Source: an uncultured Bacteroidia bacterium (GTDB lineage: Bacteria > Bacteroidota > Bacteroidia > Bacteroidales > F082). Taken from it: 64,000 nt of DNA. The stretch lies in the NCBI GenBank assembly GCA_902801465.1, contig CADCIH010000011.1:1-64000 (forward strand). The letters run 5' to 3'. The notes under the pieces are model-generated. The model searched no databases. It was not told the origin of the DNA and worked only from the letters and a program-made list of their open reading frames with translations. Position numbers and translations under genes: made by a program. Below are positions 8,356 to 16,128 of this stretch, piece by piece; position 1 is the stretch's first letter, and every line of letters starts with the position of its first letter.

Positions 8356-9186
8356 ATGAAAAGAATCATATTAATATTATTTATTTACCTATTAATAAAT
8401 AGGTGTCAAGCCACGGGGCTATTGAAGCCCTTGGGGGGTCGTGCCGCTGCCATGGGAAGGATTGCCGCATGTGAGCAGGGTCTATGGTCTTTGGCGAACA
8501 ATCCAGCCGGATTGGCTGGTCTTCGAGGATGGCATTGCGGGTTGTACTACGAGAACCAGTGGCTGTTGAAAGAGACCGCCTACAAGAGCGCTGGCGTTAC
8601 GAGAGCCTTTGACGACATTGGCTGTTTCGGGGTGACGGTAAGCCAGTTTGGCTGGAGCGGACAGAGCGAGAATCTGTTTGGAGTGGCCTACGCACGCAGT
8701 TTCGGACCTCATCTGGCAATGGGTTTGCGGGCCGACTGTTGGTGGCTACACCTAGGCGAAGGGTATCCCGACAGATTGGCGCCGTGCTTCATGCTGGGCG
8801 CACAATCGCAGATCACCGAGAAACTTATGTTGGGTGCCACCCTATTCAACCCGCTCAACACCCGACTCAAGACCCTCAACGAGGACGCCTTGCCCGTGGT
8901 CATGAGAATCGGTTGTGCCTATCGATTCTCTGAAGACTTTGTGGGGCAGTGCGAGGTGGCGAAGGACAGCCAGGCCCACGGCGTCAGTATCGGTAGCGGC
9001 TTCGAATACACCCTATTCAATCGTTTTCAGCTAAGGGCTGGGGCACAATACAACCCTAACGTCATCACTTTCGGGGTAGGCTACAACATCAAAGGCCTTC
9101 AGATCGACATAGCGGCTCAGATGCATCAGATGCTGGGAGGATCAGTGCAGGTGGGAGGGAGTTGGGGGTGGGGAGATAAAAGATAA
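8356..9186 (+). CDS. PorV/PorQ-like outer-membrane beta-barrel protein
   Basis: A 276-residue protein with a signal peptide (about residues 1-19) and then GGRAAAMGRIAACEQG...NPAGLAGL. That N-terminal block is typical of the PorV/PorQ/UPF0164 group of FadL-like barrels. Alternating amphipathic strands fill the rest. PorV and PorQ take part in type IX secretion; whether this one does is not shown. The C terminus (GDKR, stop) is encoded by the AAAAGAT simple repeat, so the last residues are probably not functional. The next gene starts 23 bp downstream and encodes another barrel protein. Confidence 0.6.
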   Translation: MKRIILILFIYLLINRCQATGLLKPLGGRAAAMGRIAACEQGLWSLANNPAGLAGLRGWHCGLYYENQWLLKETAYKSAGVTRAFDDIGCFGVTVSQFGWSGQSENLFGVAYARSFGPHLAMGLRADCWWLHLGEGYPDRLAPCFMLGAQSQITEKLMLGATLFNPLNTRLKTLNEDALPVVMRIGCAYRFSEDFVGQCEVAKDSQAHGVSIGSGFEYTLFNRFQLRAGAQYNPNVITFGVGYNIKGLQIDIAAQMHQMLGGSVQVGGSWGWGDKR

Positions 9187-9203
9187 AAGATAAAAGATAA
9201 AAG
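9174..9203. repeat. AAAAGAT heptamer tandem repeat
   Basis: About four direct copies of a 7-bp unit spanning the end of one gene and the leader of the next. The same array occurs at 52502-52530 in an equivalent position between two plus-strand genes. Confidence 0.8.
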
Positions 9204-9209
9204 TTGGGG

Positions 9210-11246
9210 ATGAGACAATTGGTTTTGATAGGGTTGGTAATTACAATTGGGACTTGTTTTGGGCAGAGCAATGACAGTGTCAGGCCTATTGCGCAAAACG
9301 TGGAGTTCCTATACCAACTGCTGTTGGAACAGACCGAGGACCGACTTTCGGAGGCTCTGGAAATCGATGGAGAAGGTGACGAGGAATCGCATGAAGAGCT
9401 GATCGACGACTACCTCTATTATCTTGAGAACCCCATCAACGTCAACAGCGAGGAAGCGGCGCATCTGGAGGAGATCGGACTGCTCAGCGCCTTTCAGGTG
9501 GAGGCCTTGAGGCAATACCGACGACAGTTCGGCGACCTGATGTTTGCCGAGGAGTTACTGATGCTTGACGGTTTTAGCGAGATGACAGTAGCGGTCATCA
9601 CACCACTGGTGTATTTCGGGAAAAGTGAGCGCGCCGAGGAACGCGAGAGCGTCACTTTGGCTAAGGCCGTAACCCGAGGTAGGCATCAAGTCACCATGAA
9701 TTTTGCCCAAAAAATTGGAGGAGAGCCACACGATGACTATCTGGGCGGTCCTCAGAAGCTCCAGTTCAAATACAACTACCATTACCAACAAAAGTTCCGT
9801 TTTGGCATCGCCACGGAGAAGGACGCTGGCGAGCCTCGTCTCTTCGACTTCGTGGGGGCGCATGCCTACGCTTCGGACCTCAAGATCAGCAATGCTTTGA
9901 CGGTCAAAGACCTCGCTTTGGGAGACTACCAACTTAGTTTCGGGCAGGGCCTGACGCTCTGGTCTGCCATGGGTTTTGGCAAGGGCGGCAGTTCCCTTAT
10001 GAAACGCGCCTCTGGCATCCGGCCAAAGGCTTCCAGCGGTGAGGGCAAATTCTTCCGAGGGGCAGCCTCTACCCTACGTTACCGCGACTTCTACGCCACC
10101 GTGTTTTACTCCAACCGTCGTATCGATGCCACCATGGTCGAGGCTGATACCCTTGACGAGCCCGAGTTGGCAAGCGCCCTTCAAGAAAGCGGCTATCATC
10201 GAACGTTGAACGAGTTGGCAAAACGCAACACCATCCGCCAGCAGGTGTTTGGGGGTCATCTTTGCTATGCCGGGCCACGGTTTGAGGTGGGTTATACACT
10301 CTATCATCTTCGTCTCAGCGTTCCTCTTGAACCCAAGCCCACCAAATACAACCAGTATTATTTCCAAGGCGACCGGCTCACCGACATGGGGATTGACTTC
10401 CGCTGGCTCATCGGGAAGACGGCTTTCTTTGGCGAGCTGGCGCGAAGCGACAATGGGGCTTTTGCCGGACTCGTCGGCATGACGATGAAGCCCAAGGGGT
10501 ACATCAACTTCTGCGTTTTGTACCGCAATTACGACAAACGATACCAAAGCCTATTCAACGGCGCTTTTGGAGAAAGCAGTCGCGGTCAAGGCGAAGAGGG
10601 TTTCTATCTCGGCTTGCAATGCGCTCCTGCTCCTGGGTGGGACCTCCTCGCCTACTGCGACTTCTTCCGTTTGACGTGGCTAAGCAGTTCCGTTTACAAC
10701 CCATCGTGGGGACAGGAATACAGTCTGAAACTCAGCCATCAGATCAGCAGGACCGCCTCCATGCAGCTAAGAATAAAGTCGAAGACCAAAATGAAAAACA
10801 GCGCCGACGACCATGCGTTCAGCCACTACCCTATTTTCTATGACAAGCAGTCGCTGAACTTCCAGATTAGCTATGGCGTCACTGAATCGCTGACATTCAG
10901 CGACAAGGCTTCCTATTCACATTATCGGAACGACGACGGGGCCAACAGCCGTGGTTACCTGCTTTGTCATGACGTAGCTTACAAGCCGGTGGACAAACCT
11001 TACAGCCTGACCTTTCGCTATGCCTTGTATGGCAGTGATGACTATTACAGTCGGATAAGCGTATATGAAAACGACGTGCTGGGAGCATTCTCCATTCCCA
11101 ACCTCTATGGTCATGGCTCAAGGATCTATTTGTTAGGAAAGCTAAAGTTGTTCGGGAGTTTGAGTCTATACTCCCGAGTGGGGTTCTCCTTACTATCTGA
11201 AGAGGTCAAGACCGACCTGAAGGCTGAGGTCATTTGGAAGCCTTGA
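9210..11246 (+). CDS. Helix-hairpin-helix protein with large C-terminal beta-barrel
   Basis: A 678-residue exported protein. A signal peptide (ending near CFGQSND) is followed by an acidic helical segment. Then come two helix-hairpin-helix-like motifs (NVNSEEAAHLEEIGLLS and DGFSEMTVAVITPLVYFG, about residues 75-130). The remaining 500 or so residues have the aromatic, alternating pattern of an outer-membrane barrel and end in a short strand (KAEVIWKP). HhH motifs usually bind DNA, as in ComEA, so a role in DNA contact at the envelope is possible but unproven. ATG 9210 is preferred over a TTG six bases upstream. The gene follows the PorV-like gene closely and converges on 11249 with a 2-bp gap. 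Confidence 0.7.
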   Translation: MRQLVLIGLVITIGTCFGQSNDSVRPIAQNVEFLYQLLLEQTEDRLSEALEIDGEGDEESHEELIDDYLYYLENPINVNSEEAAHLEEIGLLSAFQVEALRQYRRQFGDLMFAEELLMLDGFSEMTVAVITPLVYFGKSERAEERESVTLAKAVTRGRHQVTMNFAQKIGGEPHDDYLGGPQKLQFKYNYHYQQKFRFGIATEKDAGEPRLFDFVGAHAYASDLKISNALTVKDLALGDYQLSFGQGLTLWSAMGFGKGGSSLMKRASGIRPKASSGEGKFFRGAASTLRYRDFYATVFYSNRRIDATMVEADTLDEPELASALQESGYHRTLNELAKRNTIRQQVFGGHLCYAGPRFEVGYTLYHLRLSVPLEPKPTKYNQYYFQGDRLTDMGIDFRWLIGKTAFFGELARSDNGAFAGLVGMTMKPKGYINFCVLYRNYDKRYQSLFNGAFGESSRGQGEEGFYLGLQCAPAPGWDLLAYCDFFRLTWLSSSVYNPSWGQEYSLKLSHQISRTASMQLRIKSKTKMKNSADDHAFSHYPIFYDKQSLNFQISYGVTESLTFSDKASYSHYRNDDGANSRGYLLCHDVAYKPVDKPYSLTFRYALYGSDDYYSRISVYENDVLGAFSIPNLYGHGSRIYLLGKLKLFGSLSLYSRVGFSLLSEEVKTDLKAEVIWKP

Positions 11247-11248
11247 GT

Positions 11249-11851
11249 TTAGTCCTGTTTCATCTGCTCGCGCAAACGCTCTATTCTAACCTCAGGTTTG
11301 TCCTCCCTCATGGCCTCATAGCATTCGATGGCTTCGGCAAACTGACCTATACACTCAAAAAGGAACCCTTTACGGCCTTTAGGTCGATTGGCGGCCTTGA
11401 TTTTTCTAGGAAAGGCCTCGCCCGAAAAAGTCTTGTTGGTCGGAGGCATGTTGCGAAGGGCGTTGGGATCGACCTCCCCTGCCAGTCCCATCTGGATGTA
11501 GGCCAACTCTTGTATTGAGAAGAGTCTCCGGGCGAACCTCATGTCGTCGTCATTGCCGCAGGGGAAGTCGCCACCGAGACTGTCGTACTGTGACCGTGTT
11601 CTTTCAAGGTATTCGTTTTCTCTTTCCACGGCCTCGCCGTAGAAACACTCGTCAACTCTGCTGGTGTCGTAGAAAGTGGCATGGGTGACGAGAAGGGAGC
11701 AAGCCTTTTTGACACGTTTGATCATTCTCCTTGCCTTCAACCGAAGATTCCGGTGATTATGCGCTATTTCCTCATATGCAGCAATCCACAGGTTGCATAC
11801 GTCGTCGGGATATTCCCTATAGCCTCGGCTTAATACTAATTCAGGATCCAT
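11249..11851 (-). CDS. Conserved hypothetical protein
   Basis: A 200-residue soluble protein that I do not recognise. It is rich in charged residues, has no signal peptide or membrane segment, and its C-terminal part (FLFECIGQFAEAIECYEAMREDKP) resembles a lone TPR-like helix pair. The frame opens at 11869 inside the threonine aldolase gene; ATG 11851, just past that gene's stop, is the simpler start. Last gene of a long minus-strand run. Confidence 0.6.
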   Translation of the reverse strand: MDPELVLSRGYREYPDDVCNLWIAAYEEIAHNHRNLRLKARRMIKRVKKACSLLVTHATFYDTSRVDECFYGEAVERENEYLERTRSQYDSLGGDFPCGNDDDMRFARRLFSIQELAYIQMGLAGEVDPNALRNMPPTNKTFSGEAFPRKIKAANRPKGRKGFLFECIGQFAEAIECYEAMREDKPEVRIERLREQMKQD

Positions 11852-11861
11852 AGTTGCTATT

Positions 11862-12890
11862 CTATACACCCATCAGTTCTTTCAGTTTGCTGGCAAAGCG
11901 TTGAATGTCTTCTTCCGTAGTGTCGAAGGCGCACATCCAGCGCACCACGTTGGCGTCTTCGTCCCAGTCGTAAAAGAAGCAGTATTCCTGAAGGGCTTTC
12001 CAGACGTTGCGAGGCAACTTGGCGAACACACCGTTGGCTTGGACGGGATAGACGATCTCCACGCCAGGGATGTCTTTCACCGCCTTGTAGAGAAGCTGGG
12101 CCATCTTGTTTGAATGCTCGGCATTGCGCCGCCAGAGGTCGTTCTCAAAATAGGCGTCGAACTGGGCGGCGATGAAACGCATCTTCGAGCAAAGCTGCAT
12201 GGCTTGCTTGCGACGGTATTTGAAGTCGGGACAGATGCTGGGATTAAGTAAAACCACAGCCTCCCCCATCATCAGACCATTCTTGGTGCCACCAAAGGAT
12301 ACGGCATCCACGCCTAGGTCGGTGGTCATCTCCTTGAAGGTGCATCCCAGAGCCACCGCGGCATTGCCCAAACGGGCGCCATCGATATGGACATACATGT
12401 TGTACTCGCGGGCCAAGGCCACCAAAGCCTTAATCTCGTCAAGGGTGTAGAGCGTACCGAGTTCAGTAGGCTGAGTGATTGAAATGAGTTTAGGTTGACT
12501 GTGATGCTCGAAGCCGAAGCCATGCAGGCGGGTCTTCACCAGCTCGGGGGTCAGCTTACCGTCAGGGGTATCCACTGTCAGCAAACGGCATCCCACAACA
12601 CGCTGGGGAGCGCCACATTCGTCCACGTTGATATGTGCTGTCTCGGCGCACACTACGGCCTCATGCGAATGCACCATGGCATCGATGCAGAGGGTGTTAC
12701 ACCCCGTGCCGTTGAAGGCGAAGAACACCCTCGCCTGCTCTCCGAACTGTTCACGGAACTTCGCTTCCGTCGCGGCGCAATATTCATCATCACCGTAGGC
12801 CAAGGCGTGTTCTTTGTTCACGCGCATGATGGCTTCCAAAACCTCGGGACAAATGCCCGAATGGTTGTCGCTTCCAAATCCTCTTTTCAT
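11862..12890 (-). CDS. ltaE: Low-specificity L-threonine aldolase
   Basis: A 342-residue PLP enzyme of the fold-type I beta-eliminating lyase family that cleaves L-threonine/allo-threonine to glycine and acetaldehyde. The N terminus GFGSDNHSGICPEV, the HIDGARLGNAAVA block (168-180) with the PLP-contacting Asp, and the Schiff-base lysine K203 in FGGTKNG are all present. The gene follows the DUF58 gene by 1 bp, so the two are almost certainly co-transcribed. Confidence 0.92.
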   Translation of the reverse strand: MKRGFGSDNHSGICPEVLEAIMRVNKEHALAYGDDEYCAATEAKFREQFGEQARVFFAFNGTGCNTLCIDAMVHSHEAVVCAETAHINVDECGAPQRVVGCRLLTVDTPDGKLTPELVKTRLHGFGFEHHSQPKLISITQPTELGTLYTLDEIKALVALAREYNMYVHIDGARLGNAAVALGCTFKEMTTDLGVDAVSFGGTKNGLMMGEAVVLLNPSICPDFKYRRKQAMQLCSKMRFIAAQFDAYFENDLWRRNAEHSNKMAQLLYKAVKDIPGVEIVYPVQANGVFAKLPRNVWKALQEYCFFYDWDEDANVVRWMCAFDTTEEDIQRFASKLKELMGV

Positions 12891-12891
12891 A

Positions 12892-13827
12892 TCAGTATAG
12901 TTTTGTCCGTTTGATGAGATAACTCGTCAGGACTTGATTGTAATCTTTATTAATGTCGGCCTCAACGTAATCGATTTGGTATTGGTAACAGTGTTTCAAG
13001 ATATCGTCCTTGCGTTGGGCCATGAGCTGACGATAACGCTGTTGCACTTCCATTGGGTTGAGTTTGAGGGTTTCGCCCGTCTCCAAATCGACAAAACGAT
13101 ACGGACGATTCTCGAAGTCGAGGTCTTGTTCCAGACGTCCGTCATAGACATGGAACAGGATGACCTCGTGTTTGTTGTATTTGAGATGTTCCAGTGCCTC
13201 GAACAACTTGTTGGTATCGTCGAGGTTGTCGAGCATGTCGGTGAAGATCACCACCAGGCTACGTTTGTGTGTCATCTCGGCGATCTGGTGCAGGCACTGG
13301 ACGGTGGATGTGGTTTTCTTTTGGTTTTTATCGTAGGTATCGATTAGTTTTTCCAGTTCGGTGTAAATCAACTTGTTGTGTACTGCCGACATTTTGGCTG
13401 GTTCGTGGAATGCGATGGTCTCGTCGAAGAGGTCCAGACCGACGGCGTCGCGCTGTCGGCGCATCAATTCCATTAATGAAGCTGCGGCATACACACTAAA
13501 GAACAGCTTATTGGGGTGTTCAAAGTCGATTTTGTCCCTCACGGGGAAACACATGCTGGAACTTTTGTCGATGACAATTTGGCAGCGCAGGTTGGTTTCT
13601 TCTTCGTAGCGTTTCACGAAGAGTTTCTCGGTGCGGCCATAGAGTTTCCAGTCGATATGACGAATCGGCTCACCCGAGTTGTAGAGTCGGTGTTCGGCGA
13701 ACTCCACGGAAAACCCATGGAACGGACTCTTGTGGAGGCCTGTGATAAACCCTTCCACAATCTGTCGCGCCAAAAACTCAAGACTCCCAAATTGGGCGAG
13801 CCGATTCCTATCGATGCTAAAGTCCAA
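12892..13827 (-). CDS. DUF58 domain protein
   Basis: A 311-residue DUF58 protein with the signature HKSPFHGFSVEFAEHRLYNSGE and IRHIDWKLYGRTEKLFVKRY near residues 55-95, and a vWA-like fold with the MIDAS-type start IDKSSSM. DUF58 proteins usually sit with a MoxR AAA+ ATPase and Bat/vWA proteins in aerotolerance or chaperone operons. Here those partners are absent; trxA lies upstream and ltaE downstream. Function is unknown. Confidence 0.88.
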   Translation of the reverse strand: MDFSIDRNRLAQFGSLEFLARQIVEGFITGLHKSPFHGFSVEFAEHRLYNSGEPIRHIDWKLYGRTEKLFVKRYEEETNLRCQIVIDKSSSMCFPVRDKIDFEHPNKLFFSVYAAASLMELMRRQRDAVGLDLFDETIAFHEPAKMSAVHNKLIYTELEKLIDTYDKNQKKTTSTVQCLHQIAEMTHKRSLVVIFTDMLDNLDDTNKLFEALEHLKYNKHEVILFHVYDGRLEQDLDFENRPYRFVDLETGETLKLNPMEVQQRYRQLMAQRKDDILKHCYQYQIDYVEADINKDYNQVLTSYLIKRTKLY

Positions 13828-13865
13828 AGTCTTTATTTGCTATGACGCAGAGCGTCGCTAACCGT

Positions 13866-14186
13866 TTAGAAGAGCTTCTCGAGCTTTTCCACAAAGACTT
13901 TCTTGGGGGCGGCACCGACGTTCTTGTCGACAGGCTGGCCACCTTTGAAGAAGAGCACGGTGGGGATGTTCATGATGCCGAACTTGGCGGCGGTGTCGGG
14001 GCACTCCTCCACGTCGCATTTCACGGCGATCATCTTGCCTTCGTATTCCTCGGAGATCTCTTCAACGATGGGTTCCACCTTTTTGCAAGGGCCGCACCAG
14101 GTGGCGCCGAAGTCCACCATCACGGGAAGTTCTGATTTCAGGACGACTTCTTCGAAACGGTCGTCAGTCATTTGAATTACTGCCAT
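13866..14186 (-). CDS. trxA: Thioredoxin
   Basis: A 106-residue classical thioredoxin with the active site WCGPC at residues 30-34 and the cis-proline segment IPTVLFF. It is a cytoplasmic protein disulfide reductant. It lies between the DUF5692 membrane gene and the DUF58 gene on the same strand, so it might support the redox genes upstream, though this may only be operon packing. Confidence 0.95.
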   Translation of the reverse strand: MAVIQMTDDRFEEVVLKSELPVMVDFGATWCGPCKKVEPIVEEISEEYEGKMIAVKCDVEECPDTAAKFGIMNIPTVLFFKGGQPVDKNVGAAPKKVFVEKLEKLF

Positions 14187-14231
14187 ATTAGTTTTATTTT
14201 AATGATTAAAAATATTAATATACATCAAAAA

Positions 14232-15335
14232 TCAGTCCACATCGGCGCGAGCCATGGCATCTTTGTAGTATTTCTGGTTGACGAAGACGTCTTCCTTGTA
14301 AGGATTGATGTGGCGTTTCTTGGACACGCAGATGATGTAGCCTAAGGCGACGATATTCACCACCAGTGCGAGAGCGCTGATCACGACCATCATGGTAGGG
14401 TTGGCCGCCACGACAGAAGGATCCACTGTAGTACCTACAATACCGTCAACTGCAGCCTGTCCACCGGCAGCATACAGTTTCTCGATGGTGCCGACACCTT
14501 CGGGATAGAGTACGGGAAGCGTAGCCCAGCTGAACCACTGACGACCGTCTTTGAAGGTCTCCTGGAAAAGCGGGAACACCTGAGCGAACATGCACCAGAT
14601 GGCCAGGGTGTTGGCGCGGTTCTGGATCCAGCCACCACGATTCCACAGCAAAGCTGCGACTGTCGGAGCCAACAGCAGGGCGATACCGCAGTACCAGCTG
14701 TGCGTAGGCAGGCAGTTATAGGTGTAGGCGAAGTTCCAGATGTCGTAGATGACGATATAGACCCAGGTCATGTCGGCCCAGATCATATCTTTCTTGTCCT
14801 TGGAAGCATACACGTTCCACCAAGCGGTCATACAGAAGATGTTGAACAGACCAGCCAAGCCGTTGAAGACATTGTGCCAGCCACCATACTGCCATACGCC
14901 TTCAGAGGTGAGCCACCACTTGTTCCATCCCATCACAGCGCTCTCGAAGTCAGAGACGCAAGCGATCAGGATGTTGATACCCACAATGATAAACGGGAAG
15001 GGCTTGAACCAATGTTTGGCACCGATGCCCCACTTGTACTTGATCATCATGAAGCCGATACATCCGGCTGTGGCTGCATAGAGCTTGGCATAGTGGAACC
15101 AGCCTTGCATGTAGACATGGGTCTGGTTTTCCAGTGCCCACTGCGAACCGTTCCGAACGCCAATCCAAATAGCGAGGAAGTAGGCAGTAAGAGCCACTGG
15201 GACTACCAAGAAAGTAAAGATACCGCCGAACTTGGTGCGACGGGCAAACTCGTTCAAAAGGATGAGGCCTGCGAGGACAACGAGCATCATTCCCCACTGA
15301 GGCAGCGCATTAGCGCCATAAACTTGGAAAAACAT
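14232..15335 (-). CDS. DUF5692 multi-pass membrane protein
   Basis: A 367-residue polytopic membrane protein with about ten hydrophobic helices and an unusual wealth of Trp, Tyr and Phe (GWNKWWLTSEGVWQYGGW, DIWNFAYTYNCLPTHSWYC). It matches the DUF5692 family as I know it; no function is established. The aromatic-rich helices with conserved Asp/Asn/His could line a cofactor or lipid pocket (inference). It is the membrane end of a putative operon hypB / Fe-S flavoenzyme / hypA / small membrane protein / DUF5692. The last 35 residues are cytoplasmic and charged. Confidence 0.75.
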   Translation of the reverse strand: MFFQVYGANALPQWGMMLVVLAGLILLNEFARRTKFGGIFTFLVVPVALTAYFLAIWIGVRNGSQWALENQTHVYMQGWFHYAKLYAATAGCIGFMMIKYKWGIGAKHWFKPFPFIIVGINILIACVSDFESAVMGWNKWWLTSEGVWQYGGWHNVFNGLAGLFNIFCMTAWWNVYASKDKKDMIWADMTWVYIVIYDIWNFAYTYNCLPTHSWYCGIALLLAPTVAALLWNRGGWIQNRANTLAIWCMFAQVFPLFQETFKDGRQWFSWATLPVLYPEGVGTIEKLYAAGGQAAVDGIVGTTVDPSVVAANPTMMVVISALALVVNIVALGYIICVSKKRHINPYKEDVFVNQKYYKDAMARADVD

Positions 15336-15342
15336 AACTGTA

Positions 15343-15381
15343 TTAATTAAGAATTAAGAATTTTGAATTAAGAATTAAGAG
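15343..15381. repeat. GAATTAAGAATT simple repeat
   Basis: Array of GAATTAA units with one GAATTTTGAATT inversion, just upstream of the DUF5692 start. Near-identical arrays occur at 15750-15786 and 26257-26286, each beside a minus-strand start codon. Confidence 0.8.
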
Positions 15382-15394
15382 AAAGAGAAACAAG

Positions 15395-15745
15395 TCAACT
15401 TTCAGCCTTCAATTTCAGCCGATGCTCTTTCAGGAGGGCGTAGCCAATCCACACTAAGGTTAAAACCACCGACATAGGTAGGCCAACCGTAAGCATTTCT
15501 TTAAGCATGATTTCGGCACCTCCAGCGGATTCCAACGCTGTGAAAAACGGATAGCGCCAGGTGACCTCACCATTGATGATATGATCCACAACGAGCATCA
15601 CGGAGCCGCCCCAGAGCATCTTTTCCAAAGCCGGGACATGACGTTTCAATGCTGATGCTTCAGGACTTTCAATGGATTTCTGATGTCTTTTGCGGTAAGC
15701 CGTCGTAACGATGGCTTGGGTTAAGGGGACGAGGAAGCAACTCAT
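15395..15745 (-). CDS. Small membrane protein in hyp operon
   Basis: A 116-residue protein with a hydrophobic N-terminal helix (MSCFLVPLTQAIVTTAY), a basic loop, then two more membrane helices (about 43-60 and 85-107). I do not recognise a named family. Its place between hypA and the DUF5692 gene, on the same strand with short repeat-filled gaps, suggests it works with that membrane protein. No metal-binding motif is visible. Confidence 0.65.
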   Translation of the reverse strand: MSCFLVPLTQAIVTTAYRKRHQKSIESPEASALKRHVPALEKMLWGGSVMLVVDHIINGEVTWRYPFFTALESAGGAEIMLKEMLTVGLPMSVVLTLVWIGYALLKEHRLKLKAES

Positions 15746-15749
15746 ATTG

Positions 15750-15786
15750 AGAATTAAGAATTAAGAATTTTGAATTAAGAATTATA
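15750..15786. repeat. GAATTAAGAATT simple repeat
   Basis: Second copy of the GAATTAA array, between the small membrane gene start and the hypA stop; it overlaps the last codons of hypA. Confidence 0.8.
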
Positions 15787-16123
15787 TAATTATACTGTTT
15801 ATTTCAACTTCATTTCCTTTCAGCAGCCAGGTGTTGTCGCTGTTGCAGTGGGGACAGGTCTTTCCATATTTTACGGTTTCGTATTCTTTTTTGCACGAGT
15901 CACACCAAGTGACTGCGGGAATGGTGTTGACTTTCATCTCGCAGCCTTTGAGCATGGGTTCCTTGTCAGCTGCCCAACGCCAGCAATCAGTGAGCAGATG
16001 TGGCACCACCGTCGACACCTCTCCGATGTCCATCACCACAGTGGAGACATGCTCCACATGGTTTTCCTCCGCCACTTGCTTGACGTCCTTAATGATATAA
16101 AACACAATCCCCAATTCGTGCAT
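15782..16123 (-). CDS. hypA: Nickel metallochaperone HypA
   Basis: A 113-residue HypA, which delivers nickel during NiFe-hydrogenase (or urease) maturation together with HypB. The N-terminal nickel site Met1-His2-Glu3 is intact. The structural zinc site is present as two CxxC pairs, C74/C77 and C90/C93. Length is normal. It sits 5 bp after the oxidoreductase gene and two genes from hypB, but no hydrogenase or urease subunit is visible in the window. Confidence 0.93.
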   Translation of the reverse strand: MHELGIVFYIIKDVKQVAEENHVEHVSTVVMDIGEVSTVVPHLLTDCWRWAADKEPMLKGCEMKVNTIPAVTWCDSCKKEYETVKYGKTCPHCNSDNTWLLKGNEVEINSIII

Positions 16124-16128
16124 GGCGA

